Below, one piece after another: positions 17,448 through 25,044 of a stretch of 25,044 bases of DNA (its first letter is position 1; each line of letters starts with the position of its first letter). The notes beneath the pieces are model-generated. The model did no database searches. It worked only from the letters and a program-made list of their open reading frames with translations, and was not told where the DNA came from. Source of the DNA: Acrasis kona. Lineage: Eukaryota > Heterolobosea > Eutetramitea > Acrasida > Acrasidae. The DNA is taken from contig JAOPGA020000118.1 of assembly GCA_026419775.2 (NCBI GenBank), positions 1-25,044 of the forward strand, in the 5' to 3' direction. Made by a program: the position numbers and the translations under genes.

Positions 17448-18299
17448 TCAATCCCATAATATATCCATGTCCCAGAAAATATCAGGGGAGGATCTAGAAT
17501 CCGTTTCGTCGACCAACAGCTCAGGATTATCTACAACATTCTTTACAGGTTGATGATTGAAGTCACAAATACCAGCGGCCAAAGAAACCGCAACAACATT
17601 ACAAACAGCCTCTTGAATTATATCATGGATGAAATTTTTGTCTTGGAAGGACGGATCATAAAAGCAACCATCCTCATATAATTGTACAACTTTCAAGGAT
17701 TTTTTTACAGGTTTAATTTCCAGTAAATCAAGAATTTGTGTTTTATAATAACTTACTTTCTCGCCCGATTTAATTAAAAGAACATCATCGACAATCTTTA
17801 AACAACCGCGCAGAATACGCACCTTAACATTCGCAGAATAGAACAAGGAATAAATGTGTGGAGGAAGTTTGGTTTCCTGTTCTGGAATCATTACATCAAC
17901 AGGGGAACACTCTTCTGCGTCAAGTCGCACCATTATGTGGTTCTCGTGTATGATGTGGAGGATATCATACAATGGGTCGTTAGTGAATATAATACCCATG
18001 TTTCCCTCAATTAATTCGTACAACCGTGAGATGTTGATTTTTTCCGAAGTCCATTCTTCTTTTTTCTCTTTATAGTTCTGTAATGCTCTTTTGGTTGATT
18101 TATTCCTACCCATGACTAGGACTGCTTTACCCCTAAGTGAAGTTCTTAGTCGTAGTATTTGGTTGGACGTAAAATGATCATTTTGAACTATTAACATCTT
18201 TTTGTACATATCTAAATAAAGGGCAAACTCTTTAATGTATAAATCTTGTATATCATTCCCATTCTTTGTTGCTTTATTTAGCTTCTTCTTAATTGTCAT
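17448..18299 (-). CDS. Divergent ribosomal protein P0 (uL10)-like protein
   Basis: P0 anchors the acidic stalk of the large ribosomal subunit. The order of P0 motifs is kept: YKKMLIVQNDHFTSNQILRL with RTSLRGKAVLVMGRNKSTKR (RNA-binding part), EGNMGIIFTND, the insertion region (DVMIPEQETKLPPHIYSLFY), RGCLKIVDDVLLIKSGEKVS, ILDLLEIKPVKKSLKVVQLY and EAVCNVVAVSLAAGI. Many positions that are nearly invariant in P0 are changed. The N-terminus (IKKKLNKATKNGNDIQDLYI) is lysine-rich and recalls the Mrt4 assembly factor. The tail ends DIFWDMDILWD, a much altered version of the acidic DMGFGLFD stalk tail, and the flexible Ala-rich hinge is missing. From the ATG at 18299 the protein has 283 residues. An ATG at 18342 in another frame gives only MNKSKKKKELDKIIDDN and a stop. 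It is more likely a second, specialised copy than the main P0. Confidence 0.75.
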   Translation of the reverse strand: MTIKKKLNKATKNGNDIQDLYIKEFALYLDMYKKMLIVQNDHFTSNQILRLRTSLRGKAVLVMGRNKSTKRALQNYKEKKEEWTSEKINISRLYELIEGNMGIIFTNDPLYDILHIIHENHIMVRLDAEECSPVDVMIPEQETKLPPHIYSLFYSANVKVRILRGCLKIVDDVLLIKSGEKVSYYKTQILDLLEIKPVKKSLKVVQLYEDGCFYDPSFQDKNFIHDIIQEAVCNVVAVSLAAGICDFNHQPVKNVVDNPELLVDETDSRSSPDIFWDMDILWD

Positions 18300-18535
18300 C
18301 GATGATTTTGTCAAGCTCTTTTTTCTTCTTCGATTTGTTCATTGTGAACTTGTTTGAACTCAATCCTGAGATTGCATTTGATTACAAAAAAGAATTATTC
18401 GATTGTAAATTGAAATTGCATTCTTAAGTGTAAAATCGTAATATAATAAACCATGCACACCTGTTTGGTAAGCATTAATAAGGAATTGTATGTGTTAGCC
18501 ATCTTTACATTGATCTTGCTTAACTGACATGAATC

Positions 18536-19636
18536 ATGTTAAATGTCACATTTATTGTAAGAAGATCAGAAATGTTCGAGGAGGTTCTCGTTACTCTCAT
18601 CGCTCTCCTCCCGTTGTTGGCACCGTGGGCTTTAAGACATGTTGAAGGCTTTTCAGCAAAATTACATGATGAAGGGAAAATCTTAACAAGAAGTCCTAAA
18701 AGAATAGAACCACAAAGGCAGAATCTTAATTCTGAAATTAAACATATAAATAAACTGGAAACAGAGGAGAGCAACACCAATCCACAAACTCAAACATTGA
18801 ACAATCTACCAGCTGTTGCACCAAAGGAAGCATTGCATACAATTGTCAACACCGAAGAGCTTGGACTGTATCACCTCCCCTCTAAACTGCACAAGTACGT
18901 TATTGGACCCTCTGGAAGCGTTATTAAAGGTATACAATCTTCCAATGAAGTAATGATTGACTTGCGACCTGAGCAGGACAATGTCAAGATCGTCCATCCA
19001 AACTCCAGTGAGCACAACATACAAAGTGCATTTGAGCAAATTGAAAGAACTCTTGGAGAAGTCGTAAGTCGATCTTTATAATTTTATAATTAACAAAAAC
19101 TAATAGGGCTGGTTCTATGAGTCAGGCGTTTGGATTGAAAAATTAGCCTATGATGAGATCTTTTCCAAGTGGAACGGAAAAATTGAATTAGAGGCTGCAA
19201 GCATGAAGAAATGTTTTGAAGATGCAAAATCAAACTTTGACTCCGGAAACAAAGAGGAAGCAAAGAATTTGTCCAATGCTGGAAAAGTACATCAAGAGAA
19301 CATGCATAACTATAAGAAGCAATGTGCCAAGGAAGTCTTTGAATTTTTGTACGTAACTTTATCTTTGTGATAACTAACTAGAGTAGAAATTCCAAGTTTG
19401 ATGATTATGTGATTGATTTACATGGACAGTTGGTCACAGAGGCAATGGAATTTGTTTCGGAGCGTATCGATAAACTTCACGGCAAGGCCACACAACCTCT
19501 TCAAATTATAACCGGAGCTGGTAATCATAGCGATGGCGGCGGAGCAAAGATTAAACCAGCAGTTGTCAAGTACTTATTGGATAAGAATTTGAAGTTTGAG
19601 CAAATAAATAACGGAACAATTAATGTGACTTTATAA
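18536..19636 (+). CDS. KH-DUF1771-Smr domain protein (Smr endonuclease family), three exons
   Basis: Exons are 18536-19063, 19107-19352 and 19382-19636, giving 342 residues. The introns are 43 nt (GTAAGT...CTAATAG) and 29 nt (GTAACT...CTAACTAG), both phase 0. The N-terminus has a hydrophobic segment (VLVTLIALLPLLAPWAL, about 17-33), possibly a membrane anchor. A KH-like domain spans about 110-174 with VIGPSGSVIKGIQ (GxxG loop at Gly124-Gly127). DUF1771 spans about 195-258 (ELEAASMKKCFEDAKSNFDS through AKNLSNAGKVHQENMHNYKK). The Smr domain follows, with IDLHG (269-273), ITGAGNHSDGGGAKIKPAV (TGAG at 302-305) and the closing GTINVTL. In N4BP2, Cue2 and NONU-1, DUF1771-Smr modules cleave mRNA at stalled ribosomes, so an RNA quality-control role is likely. 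An alternative splice for intron 2 (GTACGT donor, acceptor AGTAG) would also keep the frame and lose three residues. Confidence 0.88.
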
Positions 19637-19953
19637 ATGGTACATTTGAAATTTGAGTTTTTTTGTTGCAGTGCTTTATCATGATGTTTGGATGGTTCAT
19701 CCATAAGAATGCATAAATTAATTAAAAACAAATGCATACGAACAACTCGTGAATGACTTTATAACGTATTGATGTCCACTCAAGGGTCAAAGGAAGATCG
19801 AATTATCTATAATCAATTAAGAACCTTCTCTCACCACTTTTAGAAATGGTCATTCTATATTTGGAAATGGAGCGAACTTGTAATTGTGCTCTTTAAGGGC
19901 TCTATTGTATTCGATCAGCCTTAAAAACCAAAAAGCAAACACATAAGCCAACA
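19637..19953. other. Intergenic, nothing recognised
   Basis: A 317-base A/T-rich spacer between two plus-strand genes. It should hold the 3' end signals of the Smr gene and the promoter of the next gene. No open frame, RNA gene or repeat stands out. Confidence 0.5.
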
Positions 19954-20298
19954 ATGCAGGACGTAGACAATATTGCCGTCCAGTACAAATCATTCATCCC
20001 CAAGTCAAGTGTATCTGTCAGGGAATGCAAGGAGGACACACCAACGAGAGTTGTTATCAATCAAAAGTTGAATACAATAACAGTGTCAAGAAGCTTTGAC
20101 AGGTGTAATAGCAGTAAAGCTGCTAAAAACTCTTTTGAGAATAAAAGGCCACGGAGGAGTGTGCGACTTTATGACGAGAATCAGACACAATCTGTTGAAT
20201 ACGAACGCAAATCAGTACAGCGGATATGTATAAGTCAATCTAGACGCTCAAGTGTAAATATTAACTATGAGGCATTTGCTAAACTAGTGATTAAATAA
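19954..20298 (+). CDS. Small basic hypothetical protein
   Basis: This ATG-initiated frame of 114 residues is rich in Ser, Arg, Lys and Asn. It begins MQDVDNIAVQYKSFIPKSSV, and the basic clusters ENKRPRRSVRLYDE and ISQSRRSSVNI contain phosphorylation-like RRxS motifs. No membrane segment, signal peptide or known domain is visible. Good codon periodicity and a clean ATG in a purine-rich context (ACAATG) support it being real. A nuclear or nucleic-acid-associated role is possible from the charge alone. Confidence 0.55.
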   Translation: MQDVDNIAVQYKSFIPKSSVSVRECKEDTPTRVVINQKLNTITVSRSFDRCNSSKAAKNSFENKRPRRSVRLYDENQTQSVEYERKSVQRICISQSRRSSVNINYEAFAKLVIK

Positions 20299-20401
20299 TT
20301 TTTAAATCTTCCTTTCATATTATCTCAATGTCCTACACTCCTTAATCAATTTGGAGATCTTTTTTATCGTTAAAGACCTGGGCATCTATCTGTGCGAATA
20401 C

Positions 20402-20650
20402 ATGTTCCTAGATTCTAACAGTTTTCAAGGGATAGAACTAAGGCAACAGGACATCAGTAAGAAAATGAAAAAGGAAGATGCAGAGACCAATCTTTATAAT
20501 AGATTGTTTTCTGTTCATGAGTGTCAACGCTGTGACAGTTTATTTGGTTCATTTATGTTGATGTTTGATATGTTGAAATTGTTCACCAAAATAACCAGAT
20601 TGGCCCTAATAAACTGGCACAAACAGGATTTTGTGCCCTTTTTTTATTAA
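20402..20650 (+). CDS. Possible small hypothetical protein
   Basis: A plus-strand frame is open from before 20351. Its first ATG at 20402 gives 82 residues (MFLDSNSFQGIELRQQDISK and onward), with a charged middle (KKMKKEDAETNLYNRLF), a CxxC pair (HECQRCDSLF) and a hydrophobic end. It could be a terminal exon of a spliced gene. No family is recognised. The 422-base gap between its neighbours holds nothing else that I can support. Confidence 0.3.
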   Translation: MFLDSNSFQGIELRQQDISKKMKKEDAETNLYNRLFSVHECQRCDSLFGSFMLMFDMLKLFTKITRLALINWHKQDFVPFFY

Positions 20651-20719
20651 ATAGACCAAATCAAAAAAACATAAAATAAGCCAAACGCATAGTATTTCTC
20701 AAAAACATTATACAAACCA

Positions 20720-20932
20720 ATGCTAAGAGTCAACAAGACTGTGAGTGTGGTCGCACCAAAGAAATCCACGCTCATTAGAAGAATCTCAGGTGGCCTGGGC
20801 TTTACAAGCCACGACGAGAGAGGAGTGAGGAAGGTGACATCAAAGTTTAAAATTAAGGAAGTATTCGAAATCAAAGAGGACGATCCATCTTACATTCAAA
20901 AATGCTTCTGGAAGAACATTGATAAGATTTAA
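20720..20932 (+). CDS. Small basic hypothetical protein
   Basis: This is a 70-residue ATG-initiated frame: MLRVNKTVSVVAPKKSTLIR, then RISGGLGFTSHDERGVRKVT and an alternating Lys/Glu region with EVFEIKEDDPSYIQKCFWKN. It follows the other small plus-strand frames and is similarly basic with many Ser/Thr and Val residues. No domain is known. The composition is more protein-like than the opposite-strand frames over the same bases. Confidence 0.45.
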   Translation: MLRVNKTVSVVAPKKSTLIRRISGGLGFTSHDERGVRKVTSKFKIKEVFEIKEDDPSYIQKCFWKNIDKI

Positions 20933-21265
20933 AAGCGTATTTAAAGGCTGTATAATACGCCGCAGGCCTCCGTTGTAGAATAAAAGTTGCTTATCACTCA
21001 TTTGATAGAGAGGTTTCTTGTCTTGGTGTAAATTTCCATTCCTCAAGATTCTGAAGATCCAAGAATACAACCAGTACTATTTACATATCTATTAATCCTG
21101 ACACAACGATTATATACTCTTACTCTGTGGAACTCTGTTTGTTGAGTTGACCGGAATTGATGAACAAATTTTTCGGCGCAAAACAACATTCGTTATTTCT
21201 GTTTAAATTGCATATTCCTATTCCCTCGCGCCAATACACAAATAATATTAATTTATTTTGCAACC
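20933..21265. other. Intergenic, nothing recognised
   Basis: This 333-base A/T-rich spacer lies upstream of the CM1 gene. Minus-strand frames over 20840-21070 lack family features and look like shadows. It should contain the CM1 gene promoter; no defined motif was seen. Confidence 0.5.
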
Positions 21266-22564
21266 ATGGACATGTATGAAGAGGACCTTTCCATTTCAAT
21301 GTTATACGACTCTAGCATATCGCATACAAAGCAATGCCCATCATCTCCAAAACCAGTATTACTGAAAGATACAATAGCAGTATGAAGAACCAGTTTTTGA
21401 TGTGTTAATGTTTAAAGGAAAATGAGATGTTAAAGAAAGAAAACTTCAACTTACAAATGAGGTTGTACCACCTCGTTGAATCCATAGGGCGTGAACCTGG
21501 ATTTGATTTAAAAGATAGCTTGGAGAGGGTAAATCTACAAGCACAGCTAGAACAAACAAAGCTCGAACTAAAACAAAAAGATGAAATACTTCTGAAGGCT
21601 AAGCAAGCCATCCAGTCACTTCAAGAGAACGCAAAGCAAGGGATAACATTACCCACTAACAATCAAAAGCTGTGTTCTTATAAAGAACCTGAAACGAATG
21701 TATCCGTACAAACTGAAGAAGAAATTATACTGCCAATCCAAATTATGGCTGATCAATCAGAAAAGGTTGAACTTTTACAAAAAGAAGTAAACAACCTCGA
21801 TAAAACTATCGAATCACTCAACAGCAAACTGATACAGAAAGAGTGTACAATCACTCAGCTAGAGGACAAACTAAGCAAAGCATCAATCTCGTATACAGAC
21901 TCTCAAGCTGATTTGGTCAAATGTAGAAGGGACCTACTTGCTGAACAAGTGGCCCACAACAAATCTTTATCTAGTCTTTCAGATTTAAAAACTGTATACG
22001 GTCTCCTTCAAAATGATTATGAAAAAAAGATTAGCTCGCCTAAGAAATGTAAAACATGTACAGAAAATACCTTTCAAAGGGAAAACATAGAATCACAATA
22101 CAAGAGTCAACTAAATGATTTTCACTCAACAATTACTCAAATCGAGAACTCATACAAAAGAAAATTAAAGTAAGTACTTATCATATATTCTTGGTGTTAA
22201 TGCATTTAGAAACATTATAACCTTACTTGACGAGAAGGACGTATCATTGAATGTAATGTCAAAGACAGTCAAATCGATAACCCTACAGAGATCCGAAGTC
22301 TTCCAAACCAATTCGAGAACTGTTGATAGATTAGCGCAAACGAATGAAACTTTAATACGAGAGTTGAAGCATAAAAGGCAGCAGCTTGCCGAGTTGAACG
22401 AGTTGTTTAAACATGTGAGAGAAGAAAACGACAAGAGAAAGTTGCTTATAGTTAAATATAAAAAGTTACTCACCGAGCACGATATTTCCACCAAGAGGGA
22501 GGAGAGGACAAAAAAACTTGTTGAGCAGATCGACAAACATATGAATAAATTAACCGTGGGATAA
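21266..22564 (+). CDS. Centrosomin CM1-motif coiled-coil protein, three exons
   Basis: Exons are 21266-21379, 21418-22169 and 22210-22564, giving 406 residues. Intron 1 is 38 nt (GTATGA...TTAAAG, phase 0) and intron 2 is 40 nt (GTAAGT...CATTTAG, phase 2). Joining exons 1 and 2 gives a centrosomin N-terminal motif 1 (CM1): LKDTIAENEMLKKENFNLQM followed by RLYHLVESIG (about 33-62). CM1 of centrosomin, CDK5RAP2 and Mto1/Spc110-type proteins binds and activates gamma-tubulin complexes at microtubule-organising centres. The remainder is almost continuous predicted coiled coil (for example LEQTKLELKQKDEILLKAKQ and KHKRQQLAELNELFKHVREE). The protein is short for the family and lacks an obvious second domain. 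If intron 2 were retained, translation would stop at once, because the donor GTAAGT overlaps an in-frame TAA. Confidence 0.87.
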
Positions 22565-22941
22565 ATCTAAATGATGAGATAGGCTTTTTTGTCCAAATAA
22601 ATATAGTTTCTCCTAAAATGTGACTATTTGCAGATGTTTTTCCATGCGGCCATACAAAATTGTCTCCTACCAAACTCCCGGAGTGGGAATTTTTTATCGG
22701 GCTAAGTTCTTGTTCTCCTTGCTATTATTCTTTAATCTTATAACTAGTGGGTAGTTCACACAGCTCAGATGAGGGCAAGGAACTAGTAGAGCTGTATGCT
22801 TCCGAACAGCTTGAGCTCCTATTTTAGTGCCAAGATCACTGATTGAGGGTTTTTTAAATTTATGACTTGACAAATCAGGCAAGATGTTATTTCCCGGGCC
22901 CATGTGTAAATAAATCATTTAGATTCACATCCAACGACCGA
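22565..22941. other. Intergenic, nothing firmly recognised
   Basis: A 377-base spacer between the CM1 gene and the RWP-RK gene. A minus-strand ATG frame (22918-22694, 74 codons) begins MIYLHMGPGNNILPDLSSHK and has moderately protein-like composition, but it has no family match or other support. The plus-strand frame that runs into the RWP-RK gene from 22867 begins with TTG and is probably untranslated. Confidence 0.4.
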
Positions 22942-23385
22942 ATGTCATCACAGCAAAATAAAGGTAATGATAGGGCGCAACGGAGAGAGGACAGTGGTTC
23001 TGGGTCGAATCAGTACGAGAAGTATGTCAAAAACAAGAATAAAGCGGACAAGTCGAAAGCAACGAGTAAAGGGAAGATAGAACTTTCTATACCTGACATC
23101 ATTAGGTGCATGACGTTTCCTCAACCTATTGCAGCTATTATGCTTGATGTTAGTGTTAGCACTTTGAAAAGAAGGTTTTATGAACTACAATGTGGGCGGT
23201 GGCCCATACATTCCAATAATAGCGAACATGGCATTGAATACTTGGGATCTCAGAATATTCTAGCAGAAGACAAAGCGAGAATTCGGACAATAACCAATGA
23301 TAAGAATGTTGACGAGAAAAACTTGGACTATTTAACATGTAGAGTTTTGCAGTGCGCTTTTGCCAACAACACGATATTAAAATAA
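22942..23385 (+). CDS. Small RWP-RK domain putative transcription factor
   Basis: From the ATG at 22942 the protein has 147 residues. A Gln/Asn/Lys-rich, charged N-terminus leads to an RWP-RK domain at about residues 46-92: IELSIPDIIRCMTFPQPIAA, then MLDVSVSTLKRRFYELQCGR and WPIHS. This follows the family pattern of a helix, a proline, a helix-turn-helix with TxLKRRxxEL, and GxxRWP. The final RK of the signature is replaced here (RWPIHS), which could weaken DNA contacts. RWP-RK proteins are DNA-binding regulators of nitrogen response and gametogenesis in plants and algae and also occur in amoebae and other protists. There is no PB1 or other partner domain. The C-terminus after the domain is short and unremarkable. 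Frame upstream of the ATG is open but starts only with TTG. Confidence 0.82.
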   Translation: MSSQQNKGNDRAQRREDSGSGSNQYEKYVKNKNKADKSKATSKGKIELSIPDIIRCMTFPQPIAAIMLDVSVSTLKRRFYELQCGRWPIHSNNSEHGIEYLGSQNILAEDKARIRTITNDKNVDEKNLDYLTCRVLQCAFANNTILK

Positions 23386-23528
23386 CAAAATGTAAATATA
23401 AACAAAAACCTCTTCTTTCTTAACTACGCCAAACTCCTAATGTCATACACGTAACCTTACAAAACTATTTTTAGCCCATCACTTGTCAAATCCATACGTT
23501 TCAAACCTCTTCATAAAAACTTATAGTC

Positions 23529-25044
23529 ATGAGCACCAAGACAGTTTTTAATGCCAAGCAGGTTATAGAGGATCTGGGGACAAATGACACTGGTGTTATC
23601 ATTCAAGCACTTTCTACTTTGTCTACTTTACCAGCGGTTAATAATGTTCCTGTAGAAGTTTTGAACGCAACAGTAACTCTATTGAGAACAACGGAGAAGA
23701 GACTTGTTCTTACTTCGACTCTAGTTGCCATCAAGCATTTAACATCTTTCGATAGGACGAAGATGATGTACGGAGATTCAACAACTTTGCAGGAAGCACT
23801 TCTTCAGCACATTGATAAATTTAATTCCCCTAATACTCAATTCAACGTATTAGAGATTCTTTTGAACATGTGCACTGGTTACGATCCTAATCAAGTCCAA
23901 CTAATGACCATGGCAGACAAGTTAATGATGCCGATGGCTGCGATTATTCAAAGAGAAGGAGAGCGACTTCGAAAGATTGCATGTAAACTTATGGATTGTT
24001 TGGTGGCAAACGAAAAATGTGTAGAGCTCCTTTGTATACTAGAAACACAAAGAGTAGTTAAAACCGTTGACCTTGATGAAGTCAAGAGAATATCAGAAAA
24101 TGAAAAAAAGAAGTTGGAGCAGGCGGAAGCAAATGATGATTATGACGAGTCCACAGAAAAACAAGAAGATCCCGTTGTTGTCGAGGAGGTTGAGGACGAA
24201 TTTGAGGAGCATAACTTTTTGGAGCCACTCGTTATTCTTCTTCAGGTAAGAAAGCATGCCTTACAAAAATCTAATCAACAAAGGTTATCGATAAAAGTGT
24301 TCAAGAGTGGGCTGCTGACTTCTTCCTTCGCATTGCTTCTCATAAAAATGGTATATATTGTAGATATTTAATAGAAGTCGGCATTGTTAGGCCGTTAGTG
24401 GACCAGTTAAGAAATTCAACGGAAAGCCTACCCTTGTTAACGAACATTCTCAAAATCCTGATAAACTTATCTCAGGTCAACGACAAGAGTCGACAATGGT
24501 AAGAATTTCATTTCGCACGTTACATTTTAACAATAATGAAGGATCGGAGACTGTCACGCAGCACCAATTCTCTGCAAAGTGTTAAGAAGAAACACACCAG
24601 GTCTCAGCAATTCCATTTCAATATCCGCCTCACAATCACCACCCATCCGTCTTCTCACACACCTCGCCATGAAACTTCTCGTCAACATTACACAAATAAA
24701 ATCGGAAGAAGAACGCGTGCTGGTAGCTCAAGATCAAGAAATGGAACAAAAACAATTCATCAACCTACAATCAGGTTACACCGAAGAAACAGGAAACATT
24801 AATCTCACAACAGTTCATGTCGAAGTAGTCAAAGAAGGAGGTCTCAAAGTACTTTATTCCTACCTGCGCCCGCTCAATTTCTTGGGCAGCGGCGACGAAG
24901 AATCAGATAAAATCACAAAAACACACGCTCAGGATTTACAAGAGCTCGCCGTCAGAGTCATTGCAAATGTTTCAAGAGTCGAAGAAAATGCAGTCGGAGT
25001 TTTATCCATGAAGGCGCCGCCCATCAGCGAAAAACTTTTAAATG
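23529..25044 (+). CDS. Helical-repeat (ARM-like) protein, four exons visible, cut by window end
   Basis: Exons are 23529-24245, 24284-24350, 24375-24498 and 24542 to beyond the edge, giving about 470 residues so far. Introns are 38 nt (GTAAGA...CAAAG), 24 nt (GTATAT...TTAATAG) and 43 nt (GTAAGA...GAAG). Splicing restores FLEPLVILLQVIDKSVQEWA and NEVGIVRPLVDQLRNSTESL, then LPLLTNILKILINLSQVNDK. The protein is built from leucine-rich helical pairs such as IIQALSTLSTLPAVNNVPVE and TQFNVLEILLNMCTGYDPNQ, typical of armadillo/HEAT-like scaffolds. A charged, acidic insertion (KKLEQAEANDDYDESTEKQE, about 195-225) separates two helical blocks. No catalytic motif is visible. I cannot name the family; an ARM-repeat scaffold is the safest call. 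Translation of exon 4 is open to the last base (LLTHLAMKLLVNI and later ELAVRVIANVSRV). Confidence 0.8.

Noticed and set aside
22730-22860. tRNA-like stretch containing GTAGAGC-type sequence
   Set aside because: No acceptor stem, B box or cloverleaf could be formed.
24536-24802. Plus-strand basic His/Thr-rich frame
   Set aside because: It lies in the wrong frame of exon 4 of the ARM-like gene, whose own frame stays open to the window edge after splicing.

Overview
The window is nuclear DNA from a compact-genome single-celled eukaryote. The evidence is tightly packed genes on both strands, GT-AG introns of only about 24-60 nt (often with CTAAC/CTAAT next to the acceptor), a nuclear tRNA with polymerase III boxes, and eukaryote-only families (DUF1771-Smr, centrosomin CM1, RWP-RK, SET methyltransferase, ribosomal P0-like). 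TAA, TAG and TGA all act as stops, so the code looks standard. The mix of families (NHL/Thr-Pro/membrane proteins, RWP-RK, a Crinkler/RHS-like gene, mitochondrial-type enzymes) would fit a heterolobosean such as Naegleria or Acrasis. That placement is a guess from gene content.

Layout. 0.5-0.9 kb: a small cupin (-). 1.80-1.87 kb: tRNA-Gly(UCC) (-). 1.9-3.6 kb: a large EngB/GTPBP8-type GTPase (-), probably for organellar ribosome assembly. 3.8-6.3 kb: a fragmentary Crinkler/RHS-type P-loop ATPase with a nuclease-like part and a terminal beta-grasp domain (-). 6.6-8.7 kb: a mitochondrial-type short-chain acyl-CoA synthetase with one intron (-). 8.8-10.3 kb: a SET-domain lysine methyltransferase (-) whose reading frame slips by one base inside the SET motif.

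10.45-12.9 kb: two tandem plus-strand genes for secretory-pathway proteins with Ser/Pro/Lys/Arg-rich tails. The first is kinase-like; the second gains a hydrophobic C-terminus if a consensus intron overlapping its stop codon is removed. 13.0-13.2 kb: a small basic ORF (-) with a frame change in an A-run. 13.3-16.6 kb: a 1089-residue NHL-repeat surface protein with a Thr-Pro stalk and a membrane anchor (-). 16.6-17.4 kb: a gene-poor stretch with a three-copy 20-bp tandem repeat and two hairpins.

17.4-18.3 kb: a divergent ribosomal P0 (uL10)-like gene (-). 18.5-19.6 kb: a three-exon KH-DUF1771-Smr gene. 19.95-20.93 kb: small basic hypothetical proteins. 21.27-22.56 kb: a three-exon coiled-coil protein with a centrosomin CM1 motif. 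22.9-23.4 kb: a small RWP-RK protein. 23.5 kb to the edge: a multi-exon helical-repeat (ARM-like) gene, cut by the window end. The genes do not form one pathway. Several concern translation (P0-like, Smr, EngB, tRNA), and the rest are metabolic, cytoskeletal, regulatory or surface genes.
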